From NCBI RefSeq assembly GCF_019219075.1, contig NZ_JAHUWJ010000018.1, positions 62,001 through 126,000 on the forward strand: a stretch of 64,000 bases of DNA, read 5' to 3'. The first letter of the stretch is position 1. The number at the start of each line of letters is the position of its first letter. Below the pieces are notes generated by a model. That model was given only the letters and a program-made list of their open reading frames with translations. It was not told the origin of the DNA and made no database searches. The translations under genes and the position numbers were made by a program. Positions 16,691 through 25,302 of the stretch are shown piece after piece. This stretch comes from Chitinophaga sp. sic0106. GTDB taxonomy: Bacteria; Bacteroidota; Bacteroidia; Chitinophagales; Chitinophagaceae.

Positions 16691-17644
16691 ATGCAATTCC
16701 TGGATTTCGAAAAACCTATCGAAAATTTATACGACCAGCTGGCCAAGCTGAAGGAAAATGGTGAAAAGTCAGGCGTAGACGTTTCCGCTACTGTTGCCGA
16801 GTACGAAGCTAAAATCGCAAGTACCCGCCAGGAACTCTATGGCAACCTGACCGCATGGCAAAGGGTTCAGCTCAGTCGTCATCCCGATAGGCCCTATACC
16901 CTGGCGTATATCGAAAAGATGTGCACCAACTTTGTGGAACTGCACGGCGATCGTAATGTAAAAGACGATAAAGCCATGGTAGGCGGCTTTGCCGACCTCG
17001 ATGGAGAAACTGTGATGTTCATCGGTCAGCAAAAAGGAGTAAATACCAAAATGCGCCAGCTCAGGAACTTTGGTATGGCTAATCCTGAAGGTTATCGTAA
17101 GGCCCTCCGCCTCATGAGACTGGCAGAAAGGTTTAATAAGCCAATCGTTACACTGATAGATACCCCCGGCGCTTATCCGGGACTGGAAGCAGAAGAAAGA
17201 GGCCAGGCCGAAGCCATCGCCCGGAACCTCTTCGAAATGTTCAAACTCCGTGTACCAGTTATCTGTATCATCATCGGTGAAGGTGCCTCCGGTGGCGCAC
17301 TCGGTATCGGTATCGGCGATCGCGTACTCATGCTCGAAAATAGCTGGTATACCGTTATCTCCCCGGAAAACTGCTCCACCATCCTCTGGAGAAGCTGGAA
17401 CTTTAAAGAAAAAGCAGCAGAAGAACTCAAACTCACTTCAGACTACATGGCCCAGTTCGGACTGGTAGACGGTGTTATCCGTGAACCACTCGGCGGCGCC
17501 CACGTAAACCAGGATGAAATGGCTGATATCCTCAAAAAACGTATCAAACAGGAACTGGCTGAATTAAGGAAAATCGATGCGGATACCCGTATCCAGCAAC
17601 GTATAGACAAGTTCTCCAACATGGGCTTTTTTGAAGAGCATTAA
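16691..17644 (+). CDS. accA: Acetyl-CoA carboxylase carboxyltransferase subunit alpha
   Basis: A 317-residue protein of normal length. It transfers the carboxyl group from biotin carrier protein to acetyl-CoA in the first step of fatty acid synthesis, in complex with AccD, which is not in this window. Family signatures are visible from the N-terminal helix (L-D-F-E-K-P-I-E-N-L) through A-W-Q-R-V-Q-L-S-R-H-P-x-R-P, F-x-E-L-H-G-D-R, the oxyanion/CoA region G-M-x-x-P-E-G-Y-R-K-A-x-R-L-M and P-G-A-Y-P-G, to the glycine-rich E-G-A-S-G-G-A-L-G-I-G. A -7-like TATCTTTA lies about 30 bases upstream. A strong terminator separates it from dapA. Confidence 0.97.
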   Translation: MQFLDFEKPIENLYDQLAKLKENGEKSGVDVSATVAEYEAKIASTRQELYGNLTAWQRVQLSRHPDRPYTLAYIEKMCTNFVELHGDRNVKDDKAMVGGFADLDGETVMFIGQQKGVNTKMRQLRNFGMANPEGYRKALRLMRLAERFNKPIVTLIDTPGAYPGLEAEERGQAEAIARNLFEMFKLRVPVICIIIGEGASGGALGIGIGDRVLMLENSWYTVISPENCSTILWRSWNFKEKAAEELKLTSDYMAQFGLVDGVIREPLGGAHVNQDEMADILKKRIKQELAELRKIDADTRIQQRIDKFSNMGFFEEH

Positions 17645-17667
17645 AAATTATTTAGAGAAGACAATAA

Positions 17668-17709
17668 AAAATTAGAATTTCGGGCTCCGAAATTCTAATT
17701 TTGTTTTTT
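17668..17709 (+). terminator. Intrinsic terminator after accA
   Basis: A 16-bp perfect stem (17668-17683 with 17687-17702), loop GCT, followed by G and a T-run. It ends 13 bases before the dapA start. Confidence 0.88.
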
Positions 17710-17722
17710 CGCAAACACAATC

Positions 17723-18598
17723 ATGGAACAATTAAGAGGCACCGGGGTGGCGCTAGTAACACCCTTTAAAGCAGATGAAAGCATAGACTGGAATGCTTTG
17801 GAAAAGCTGATCAACTATGTGATTGATGGCGGAGTTGACTATGTTGTATCCCTCGGTACAACCGGTGAAACTCCAACCCTTTCTTCAGAAGAGAAGCTTG
17901 ATTTGATGAAGTTTACCTTCGAAAAGGTAGCGAAGCGGGTGCCTGTGGTTGTGGGTATCGGTGACTATAACACTAGAGATGTAGTAAAACGCCTGGAATC
18001 ATGCCCGCTCGACGAGGCGGCAGCTATCCTCAGCGTTGCACCTTACTACAGCAAACCTACACAGGAAGGCATCTATCAGCACTATAAAGCAATTGCAGCA
18101 GCTTCTCCCAAACCTGTTATTCTCTACAATGTGCCTGGCCGTACCGGTCGTAACATGACCGCAGATACAACCCTGCGCCTCGCACACGAAGTAGAAAATA
18201 TCGTGGCCATGAAGGAGGCTTCCGGCGATATGCTCCAATGCATGCAGATCCTGCGCGATAAACCGAAAGATTTTATCGTTGTTTCCGGTGATGATGCACT
18301 GGCCCTCGCACAGCTGGCCTGTGGCATGGATGGTGTGATTTCCGTAGCTGCCAATTACTTTGCCACCGACTTTTCCGCGATGGTTAAAGCCGCATTGAAA
18401 AACGATTACCCAACGGCTCGTGCCCTCAACAATAAAATGTTGAAAGGCTTCGACCTCATGTTCTCCGAAAACAATCCTGCCGGCATCAAAGCATTCCTGG
18501 CCAACCGTGGCCTGGTGGAAAATAACTTCCGCCTGCCTGTTGTTCCAGCTACAGATGGCCTGTACCAGGAGATCGGTGACTATCTCTCCAAATACTAA
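17723..18598 (+). CDS. dapA: 4-hydroxy-tetrahydrodipicolinate synthase
   Basis: A 291-residue TIM-barrel aldolase that condenses pyruvate with aspartate semialdehyde in lysine and diaminopimelate synthesis. The visible family motifs are G-T-G-V-A-L-V-T-P-F, the pyruvate-binding G-T-T-G-E-T-P-T-L, the tyrosine region A-P-Y-Y-S-K-P-T-Q-E-G-I, the Y-N-V-P-G-R-T-G segment, and the Schiff-base lysine in V-A-M-K-E-A-S-G. The accA terminator lies directly upstream and a second terminator directly downstream, so it is probably monocistronic or expressed by read-through. Confidence 0.97.
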   Translation: MEQLRGTGVALVTPFKADESIDWNALEKLINYVIDGGVDYVVSLGTTGETPTLSSEEKLDLMKFTFEKVAKRVPVVVGIGDYNTRDVVKRLESCPLDEAAAILSVAPYYSKPTQEGIYQHYKAIAAASPKPVILYNVPGRTGRNMTADTTLRLAHEVENIVAMKEASGDMLQCMQILRDKPKDFIVVSGDDALALAQLACGMDGVISVAANYFATDFSAMVKAALKNDYPTARALNNKMLKGFDLMFSENNPAGIKAFLANRGLVENNFRLPVVPATDGLYQEIGDYLSKY

Positions 18599-18617
18599 AG
18601 GTTACAATTCTTTATAT

Positions 18618-18654
18618 AAAAAGGCCTCAGTGGTATAACCGCTGAGGCCTTTTT
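18618..18654. terminator. Bidirectional terminator between dapA and rnz
   Basis: AAAAAGGCCTCAG pairs with CTGAGGCCTTTTT, extended inward by T-G, G-C, G-C and T-A around loop ATA. T-runs on both strands serve the convergent genes. Confidence 0.88.
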
Positions 18655-18682
18655 CTTATGTGTAATTTGAGAAACACTTTGT

Positions 18683-19591
18683 TTATACCAGGAAGGTAAC
18701 TCCTTCCTCAGCTATGTCGGTATTCGGAAAAATAGGCCGTGTTTCATCCAGGAAAAAATTCAGTTCGGTGTATTTAGACGAAAAATGCCCGATCAACAGT
18801 CGCTTCACATTGGCCGCCGCAGCTAAAGTGGCCGCCTGTACGGTGGTGGTATGGAAGCGCTCCGCTGCCTGCGTTTCCAGCACATGCAGATAGGTGGTTT
18901 CGTGGTAAATTAAATCCGCCCCGCGTAAATGTGGGATCAGGTTTACATCATAGATGGTATCGGCACAGTACACGTAACGCTTGCCCTGCTCAGGTGGTAA
19001 GGTCACCCAATCATTTTTTACCAGCGTCCCGTCCTTTCTTAAATAATCTTCCCCATCCTGCAGCTTCCCATAGAAAGCAGCGGGTATCTCATATGCCTTG
19101 GCCTGATCCGGTAATAACTTGCGTTTTTTCTTCTGCAATTGCACAGAAAATCCAAAACAGGGAATACGGTGTTCCGTAGGGAAACAGCTGACTGTCAGAT
19201 CTTTATCTTCTACAATTATCCCTGTTTGCCCGGTTTCCAGGGCCACAAATGTGAGCTCAAACCGGAAAGCCGTACCGGATACATCTAATTGTATCTGCAT
19301 AATTTGCTGGAGTTCCGGTGGACCAAAAACAGTGAGGGGCTCCGTCCTTCCCATCAGATTCAGGGTGTTCAGCAGTCCTATCAGCCCAAAATAATGGTCG
19401 CCATGAAGGTGACTGATAAAAATATACCTCAGTTTACTGCGCCTGATCTTATATTTCGCAAATTGGAGCTGGGTGCCTTCCCCGCAGTCAAGCAGCAGCA
19501 ACTGATCATTACACGTAACGATCTGCGCCGTGGGATGCCTGTCCAGCGTGGGAATGGCCGAGTTATTACCTAAAATCGTTACACCAAACAT
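18683..19591 (-). CDS. rnz: Ribonuclease Z
   Basis: A 302-residue metallo-beta-lactamase-fold endonuclease that trims tRNA 3' trailers. The zinc motif H-L-H-G-D-H appears as F-I-S-H-L-H-G-D-H-Y-F-G-L-I-G-L-L near residue 60. Other ligands are in the expected places: the S-C-F-P-T-E-H-R stretch, Y-C-A-D-T-I-Y, Y-H-E-T-T-Y and the late G-H-F-S-S-K-Y motif of RNase Z. This fits tRNA genes that lack an encoded CCA, like the one at 16450. It is transcribed with the STAS gene 28 bases upstream. Confidence 0.95.
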   Translation of the reverse strand: MFGVTILGNNSAIPTLDRHPTAQIVTCNDQLLLLDCGEGTQLQFAKYKIRRSKLRYIFISHLHGDHYFGLIGLLNTLNLMGRTEPLTVFGPPELQQIMQIQLDVSGTAFRFELTFVALETGQTGIIVEDKDLTVSCFPTEHRIPCFGFSVQLQKKKRKLLPDQAKAYEIPAAFYGKLQDGEDYLRKDGTLVKNDWVTLPPEQGKRYVYCADTIYDVNLIPHLRGADLIYHETTYLHVLETQAAERFHTTTVQAATLAAAANVKRLLIGHFSSKYTELNFFLDETRPIFPNTDIAEEGVTFLV

Positions 19592-19619
19592 TATAATGAT
19601 TTACTTGCCTGTAGCTAAA

Positions 19620-19994
19620 TTATTCCATTCCGTCCAATAATTCCCTTTCCAGTTCCTCCATCATCACCAGGTCAATCGCCTCGGCCATCGTAGGCGCGAA
19701 ATTGAAGTTTTCAGGGGCGGCCGCTTTGATCAAAGCTGTTAAATCGCTGTTAAGACCCGTCACTGCACAGGACCGGTTATTGTCATACATAAATGTATAA
19801 ACTGCTAAAATGGCTTCCAGCCCGGCATCGTCTATTTTCGTGAGCAAATGTAAATCCAGTATGAGGTTACGGGTATCCAGACCGGGCAGGGTGGTGGCTG
19901 TTTCTACAAAAGAAGCTGCCAAATTAGCATCCAAAGCATTCTCTTCTGGACAAAAAACCACTATTTTTTCTTTGGTATCAATTTTGAATTTCAT
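19620..19994 (-). CDS. STAS-domain protein (anti-anti-sigma-like)
   Basis: A 124-residue single STAS domain: M-K-F-K-I-D-T-K-E-K-I-V-V-F at the start, L-I-L-D-L-H-L-L-T-K-I-D in the core strand, and A-V-T-G-L-N in the next strand. In classical SpoIIAA-type antagonists the loop after this strand is D-S-[ST]-G, carrying the phosphorylated serine. Here it reads D-D-A-G (residues 55-58), so ordinary serine phosphorylation cannot occur; the aspartate might mimic a fixed state. It is the first gene of a short operon with rnz, and no partner kinase or sigma factor is adjacent. Confidence 0.85.
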   Translation of the reverse strand: MKFKIDTKEKIVVFCPEENALDANLAASFVETATTLPGLDTRNLILDLHLLTKIDDAGLEAILAVYTFMYDNNRSCAVTGLNSDLTALIKAAAPENFNFAPTMAEAIDLVMMEELERELLDGME

Positions 19995-20295
19995 GCGTTG
20001 GATCTTGTTTATATTTTAGTAAGAATCAATAAACTGAAACTAATCTGGGACCCGCCTCTAAAAAATACCCTGGAGAGAACGAACAAATACATTTGTTTTT
20101 TCGTAGATATTTTTAAAAAGACCCGTACCCATTTCACCCACAAAAATAATGTTATACTATTAAAGTGTAAGATGAAGGAGTAGAAAAAGGAATAACTTCA
20201 ATCCATCTAATTCGCTGTCAAAGGAAATCAGAATTATTCGTTATTATTGTATAAGCATGCCCCCGTAAGGGTTTTTATCATCTAATTTATTCACA
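19995..20295. other. Divergent intergenic region, STAS-rnz / clpC
   Basis: Non-coding, AT-rich. It contains a 16-base palindrome AACAAAT-AC-ATTTGTT (20082-20097) that could be an operator, and a weak CCC/GGG hairpin with T-run at 20262-20276 in the clpC leader. No clear promoter consensus was found. Confidence 0.5.
20082..20097. promoter_or_regulatory. Palindrome, possible operator
   Basis: Two 7-base half-sites, AACAAAT and ATTTGTT, around AC, located between the divergent STAS and clpC genes. Confidence 0.35.
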
Positions 20296-22827
20296 ATGGA
20301 CCAGAATTTTTCACCGCAAGTTAAGGAGATCATTTCGTTCAGCAGGGAGGAAGCTTTACGCCTGGGAAATGATTTTATCGGTACTGAACACCTGCTGTTG
20401 GGTATTATTCGCGAAGGCGAAGGTACGGCCGTAAAGATTCTGCAAGCGTTGAACGTAGACTTATACGAATTACGCAAAGAGGTAGAATTGGCTGTAAAGG
20501 ATAAGACGGGGAAAAATATTGCAAACATCAATAGTTTACCCCTGACCAGACAAGCTGAGAAAGTGATCCGCGTAACAGTCCTCGAGGCAAAAGCCCTGAA
20601 GAGCGCTACCGTGGAAACAGAACATCTCATGCTGTCTATCCTGAAAAATAAAGAAAACGTTTGTACACAAATCTTACAACAATTTGACGTGGACTACGAT
20701 ACTTTTAAAAACGAACTGGGCTTTGTAAAATCTGCTGATCCCAAAGCAGAATTTGATGATCCGGGCGAGGAGGAATTCGAAGACGAAAGAAAATCTTACG
20801 CTTCTAAATCCAAACAAGCCAATACCAAATCCAAAACTCCGGTGCTGGATAACTTTGGTAGAGACATCACCAAGCTGGCCGAAAGTGGCAGCTTAGACCC
20901 GATAGTTGGTCGTGAACAGGAAATTGAACGTGTTTCACAGATACTGTCCCGTCGTAAAAAGAATAACCCTATCCTCATCGGGGAGCCGGGTGTAGGTAAA
21001 ACCGCCATCGTGGAAGGCCTGGCCCTCCGCATCGTGCAGCGCAAGGTATCCCGCGTGCTGTTCGACAAGCGTGTGGTGAGCCTCGACCTCGCCGCCCTCG
21101 TGGCCGGTACCAAATACCGTGGCCAGTTTGAGGAAAGGATGAAGGCGATCATGAATGAACTTGAGAAAAACAGGGATGTAATCCTGTTTATCGATGAAAT
21201 TCATACCATCGTAGGTGCCGGCGGCGCTTCAGGTTCCCTGGATGCCTCCAACATCTTTAAACCAGCCCTCGCAAGAGGCGAGCTCCAATGCATCGGTGCA
21301 TCCACACTGGATGAATACCGCATGTACATTGAAAAAGATGGTGCCCTCGATCGCCGTTTCCAAAAAGTAATGGTAGAACCGCCTAGCGTGGAAGAAACCA
21401 TTCAGATCCTCAATAACATCAAGCCTCGTTATGAAGAATACCATAACGTAAGCTATACCGAAGATGCGATTGAGGCATGCGTGAAACTGAGTGATCGCTA
21501 TATGACCGACCGCCTCCTGCCCGATAAAGCAATCGACGTGCTGGATGAAGTAGGTGCGCGTGTACACCTGAAAAACATCAATGTTCCGCAAAATATCCTC
21601 GATCTGGAAAAACAGATTGAAGATATCAAGCAGGAAAAAAATAAAGTAGTGAAGAGCCAACGCTTCGAAGAAGCCGCTGCCCTGCGCGATACCGAGAAGA
21701 AACTGGGTGAAGACCTGGAACGCGCCAAGGCAATGTGGGAAGAAGAAGTGAAGCACAAACGCTACCCTATTGATGAAGAAGCCATCGCGGAAGTAGTAAG
21801 CATGATGACCGGTATCCCAGTGAAAAGGATGGTACAGGCAGAAAGCGACAAATTACGCCGCATGGGTGAAGACCTGAAAGGTGCCGTGGTAGGCCAGGAC
21901 GAAGCTATCAGCAAAGTCACCAAAGCCATCCAGCGTAACCGCGTAGGTCTGAAAGATCCTAAAAAACCAATCGGTACATTCATTTTCCTCGGTCCTACCG
22001 GGGTGGGTAAAACTGAGCTTGCCAAATCACTGGCCCGCTACATGTTCGACTCCGATGATGCACTGATCCGTATCGATATGAGTGAGTACATGGAGAAATT
22101 CTCCGTAAGCCGCTTAATTGGTGCACCTCCGGGATATGTTGGTTATGAAGAAGGTGGTCAGCTGACCGAAAAGGTTCGCCGTAAGCCTTACTCCGTAATC
22201 CTCCTGGATGAAATTGAAAAAGCACACCCTGACATCTATAACCTGCTGTTACAGGTACTGGATGATGGTATCCTCACCGATGGCTTAGGCCGTAAGGTGG
22301 ACTTTAAAAATACCCTCATTATCATGACTTCTAACATTGGTGCCCGTCAGTTGAAAGACTTCGGTGCAGGTGTAGGTTTTACCACTTCCGCCCGTGCTAG
22401 CACAGAAGAGGAAAATACCAAGTCAGTGATTGAAAAAGCACTGAAACGTACTTTCTCTCCTGAGTTCCTCAACAGGATCGATGATGTGATTATATTTAAC
22501 CAGCTCACCAAAGAGCATATCTATACCATCATCGACATCACCATGAAGAGTGTGCTCAAACGTTTGAACAGCCTGGGCTTCAGCCTGGAACTGACAGACG
22601 AAGCCAAAGGATTCCTGGCAGATAAAGGCTACGACCAACAGTTCGGTGCCCGTCCGCTGCACAGAGCCATCCAGAAATACCTGGAAGATCCTTTAGCAGA
22701 AGAAATCCTCAACATGAATATTCATGATGGAGATGTTCTGGTGGCTGACCTGGACAAAGAAAACCAGAAACTGGTGTTCACACTCAAAAACTCCAGCAAA
22801 AGCAAATCAGAAAAATCAGAAGCGTAA
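20296..22827 (+). CDS. clpC: ATP-dependent Clp protease ATP-binding subunit ClpC
   Basis: An 843-residue AAA+ unfoldase of ClpC size. Two N-domain repeats occupy residues 1-150. The first AAA module has Walker A G-E-P-G-V-G-K-T from residue 229 and Walker B V-I-L-F-I-D-E. A UVR-type coiled segment lies around 430-470 (K-x-x-R-F-E-E-A-A-x-L-R-D). The second AAA module has Walker A G-P-T-G-V-G-K-T from residue 566, and the C-terminal D2-small domain ends in a lysine/serine-rich tail. The UVR linker, shorter than the ClpB middle domain, identifies ClpC rather than ClpB. It should deliver substrates to ClpP, which is not in this window. Confidence 0.96.
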   Translation: MDQNFSPQVKEIISFSREEALRLGNDFIGTEHLLLGIIREGEGTAVKILQALNVDLYELRKEVELAVKDKTGKNIANINSLPLTRQAEKVIRVTVLEAKALKSATVETEHLMLSILKNKENVCTQILQQFDVDYDTFKNELGFVKSADPKAEFDDPGEEEFEDERKSYASKSKQANTKSKTPVLDNFGRDITKLAESGSLDPIVGREQEIERVSQILSRRKKNNPILIGEPGVGKTAIVEGLALRIVQRKVSRVLFDKRVVSLDLAALVAGTKYRGQFEERMKAIMNELEKNRDVILFIDEIHTIVGAGGASGSLDASNIFKPALARGELQCIGASTLDEYRMYIEKDGALDRRFQKVMVEPPSVEETIQILNNIKPRYEEYHNVSYTEDAIEACVKLSDRYMTDRLLPDKAIDVLDEVGARVHLKNINVPQNILDLEKQIEDIKQEKNKVVKSQRFEEAAALRDTEKKLGEDLERAKAMWEEEVKHKRYPIDEEAIAEVVSMMTGIPVKRMVQAESDKLRRMGEDLKGAVVGQDEAISKVTKAIQRNRVGLKDPKKPIGTFIFLGPTGVGKTELAKSLARYMFDSDDALIRIDMSEYMEKFSVSRLIGAPPGYVGYEEGGQLTEKVRRKPYSVILLDEIEKAHPDIYNLLLQVLDDGILTDGLGRKVDFKNTLIIMTSNIGARQLKDFGAGVGFTTSARASTEEENTKSVIEKALKRTFSPEFLNRIDDVIIFNQLTKEHIYTIIDITMKSVLKRLNSLGFSLELTDEAKGFLADKGYDQQFGARPLHRAIQKYLEDPLAEEILNMNIHDGDVLVADLDKENQKLVFTLKNSSKSKSEKSEA

Positions 22828-22848
22828 TTCACACTACTGAATATATAG

Positions 22849-22878
22849 AGCCGCCTGCACTCGCAGGCGGCTTTTTTC
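22849..22878 (+). terminator. Intrinsic terminator after clpC
   Basis: A 10-bp perfect stem (AGCCGCCTGC / GCAGGCGGCT) with loop ACTC, followed by six T's. Confidence 0.88.
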
Positions 22879-22909
22879 ATAAATTAATGTCTGCTGCCCG
22901 GCGAATTCA

Positions 22910-22921
22910 ACATCTCCCTAC
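22910..22921 (-). repeat. Dispersed motif, copy 2 (GTAGGGAGATGT)
   Basis: Minus-strand copy with one mismatch at the first base, downstream of the clpC terminator. Confidence 0.65.
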
Positions 22922-23102
22922 AGAAAAAGAAGTTACCCCAGAGAAACTGACCCCTACCGCGGAATCTTACCCGATTAATATCCGATGTCTCCCCAGCTAA
23001 TTTTTATATTATAAAAAAATGTATAACATAAAGATGTTATGACAAAACATAATATTATTTAAATAAAACATGTATATTTTAATTAAAATGTTTGTCTGCT
23101 TT

Positions 23103-23114
23103 TTAGGGAGATGT
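23103..23114 (+). repeat. Dispersed motif TTAGGGAGATGT, copy 3
   Basis: Exact plus-strand copy, about 360 bases upstream of the 23471 gene. Confidence 0.7.
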
Positions 23115-23470
23115 AATACAGATAAGTGATTTATGGTATAGATATCTATTTGGCAGTCCTATTACCCTACCAGATTTTTTGGGGCATTCTTCACAAACTT
23201 AAATGGTATTATCATGCCATTTTCATACCTTATAGATAGTATATTTTTGCATTATATAAGATTATAGACTTTAGTCCGTATTGTCTTACAAAACTTATTT
23301 ATTTAAAAAAGATACCATACTTTATTAGAGCACCTGAGAGAAAAGATGTAGTACGATGCAATGTAGCAGTATCGGCAGTGTGCCATAGACGATGATGATG
23401 TAAGCAAAGCACTACCTAGGAAACTTGACAACTAATTCCCTTTATACTAATAATTTTTATCCGTATATCT

Positions 23471-25225
23471 ATGACTAAAACTCTACAAATCGCTGCTCGC
23501 GGTATACTGTTCGGAGGCCTGGCCCTGATGGCAACTCAGGCAAACGCACAGTTGAAAATTGGTGCTAATCCTACCAATATCAAAAAGTCAGCGATCCTCG
23601 AACTCGAATCAGACCGCCAGGGTTTACTGTTACCCCGCTTAGCTGATACTACTGCCATTAATGGATTATTTGGTACCGATGATACCCAGCGCAAACTGGA
23701 AGGTATGATGATCTATCTCACCAAATCCGGTGCAGAAGGAATATATGTGCGTCAAGGCGGCGGTTGGCACAAACTGGCCCGCGGTGGCCAATCCTGGGAT
23801 GTTCTCGGTAATGCCCTGACTGGTGTAACCTCTCCATTCATCGGTTCTACTGATAACATACCCTTTGTGCTGAAAGCAAACAATAAAGTTGGTATGGTGA
23901 TCGACGACGGTAAAGTAACCGTATCGAACGGCATTACCATCACAGGTTTACTGGAAGATTTAACCGCTACCACTGGTGTATTTATAAATAAAACCACTGG
24001 AGTAGCTGCCTATCGCGACTTTGGAACCGGAGCTTTCGTTGACCGCTTCAGCATCAATGGCGACAATACACCTAACTTTACACTCGCAACAGCGGATAAT
24101 AAAAGCTATTTCTTCACTGGTGGTCCGGCAGGTACCCTGACGCTGACTGTTAGAAATCAGGATGGTACGGATGCTACTGCAGCCGGCTTACTGACCTATG
24201 CTGACTGGCAACGTATCCAAAACGCCGCCGCGTCCAAAGACCTGCTCACCGGTAACTTTAACAATACTGCCAACGATCAGGGTTTAACGATCGACAGTGC
24301 TACCGCCGGAAGAAAATATGTAATCCTGCATGCTGCTGATGGAACCCATCCGGGTGGTGTGTCTGCCAATGCACAAAGCTTTGGTGGCCCTAAAACTTTC
24401 CTGGACGAACTGATCGCCAACAGCCTGCTCACCGCTAAATCAACCGCTAATTTCGAGCAGGATGTAAATGTTACCGGTGCAACTGCATTGTCTGGTAACC
24501 TGACAGTTGCTGCTGCAGCTACTGCTACCTTTAACGGTGCTACTACCTTCGCCAGCGATGTTACCATGAGTGGCGTAAACACCAATACTTCTACCACCGC
24601 TACTGAGTTTGAAATCCTGTTACTGGGTACAAACAGCCTCGTGGAAAAGAAAACACTCCCTGCATCTGCATTCACTCCATTCACTTTCGCAACCGCTCAT
24701 ACAGGAACTGATCTGAACGTAACTACAGGTACTGACCAGAAAGTTACGATCGCTGTTCCTTATGCCGGCCAGGGTATTGCAGGTGGTTTGCTTAACAATC
24801 AAACACAAAGCATTATCGGTGATAAAGCATTTTCTGAAAATATCAGAGTGGCTAAACGTGTACTCGTTGGCGATACTACAACCGCACCTACCTCTGTTTT
24901 GCAGGTAAACGGTTCCATGGCATTGCCAATTACCTCTGTAGGTGGTAGCTATACTGCAACTGCCAACGATTACACAATCGTTGTTAAACCTACTATGCAG
25001 GCTATCATCACACTGCCTAAAGCCAGTGATGCAAAAGGCCGCATCTATGTAGTGAAAAGAGCAGGTGTTGCCTCTGACGGTACCGCTACTCAACAGGATG
25101 TAAGCGTGAAAGCAAATGGCACCGACAAAATTGAAGATGGTGCTCAAATAGATCTCAATGTGCCTTGGACTACCATCACACTCCAGTCTGATGGTGTGGA
25201 TACCTGGTATATCATCAAGAATTAA
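23471..25225 (+). CDS. Secreted fibre-like protein, paralogue A
   Basis: A 584-residue protein with a signal peptide ending A-N-A-Q (residues 1-27). The mature N-terminus has the motif N-P-T-N-I-K-K-S-A-I-L-E-L-E-S-D-R-Q-G-L-L-L-P-R-L, common at the start of Bacteroidota tail-fibre-like or trimeric surface proteins. The middle is A/T/N/G-rich low-complexity beta sequence (residues 200-480). The end forms a compact domain with I-I-T-L-P-K-A-S-D-A-K-G-R-I-Y-V-V-K-R and W-Y-I-I-K-N. Paralogue B downstream keeps the same head and tail with a different middle. I infer an extended surface fibre; no enzymatic motif is visible. Confidence 0.7.
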   Translation: MTKTLQIAARGILFGGLALMATQANAQLKIGANPTNIKKSAILELESDRQGLLLPRLADTTAINGLFGTDDTQRKLEGMMIYLTKSGAEGIYVRQGGGWHKLARGGQSWDVLGNALTGVTSPFIGSTDNIPFVLKANNKVGMVIDDGKVTVSNGITITGLLEDLTATTGVFINKTTGVAAYRDFGTGAFVDRFSINGDNTPNFTLATADNKSYFFTGGPAGTLTLTVRNQDGTDATAAGLLTYADWQRIQNAAASKDLLTGNFNNTANDQGLTIDSATAGRKYVILHAADGTHPGGVSANAQSFGGPKTFLDELIANSLLTAKSTANFEQDVNVTGATALSGNLTVAAAATATFNGATTFASDVTMSGVNTNTSTTATEFEILLLGTNSLVEKKTLPASAFTPFTFATAHTGTDLNVTTGTDQKVTIAVPYAGQGIAGGLLNNQTQSIIGDKAFSENIRVAKRVLVGDTTTAPTSVLQVNGSMALPITSVGGSYTATANDYTIVVKPTMQAIITLPKASDAKGRIYVVKRAGVASDGTATQQDVSVKANGTDKIEDGAQIDLNVPWTTITLQSDGVDTWYIIKN

Positions 25226-25242
25226 TCCTACTGATACACCCG

Positions 25243-25269
25243 ACGGTCATGCCGTATAGGCATGACCGT
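25243..25269 (+). repeat. Intercistronic hairpin between paralogues
   Basis: An 11-bp perfect stem (ACGGTCATGCC / GGCATGACCGT) with loop GTATA. No T-run follows, so it more likely affects mRNA processing or stability than termination. Confidence 0.65.
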
Positions 25270-25302
25270 TACCCCATTATTCCAATTTTAAAAGAAAGTT
25301 GT

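Larger units (their letters stand above)
22880..23470. other. AT-rich intergenic region upstream of fibre-like gene
   Basis: About 590 bases without a gene. It carries two copies of the dispersed TTAGGGAGATGT motif in opposite orientations and an imperfect 22-base palindrome (AAATGG...CCATTT, 23201-23222, 18 of 22 symmetric), which may be an operator for the 23471 gene. Confidence 0.55.
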
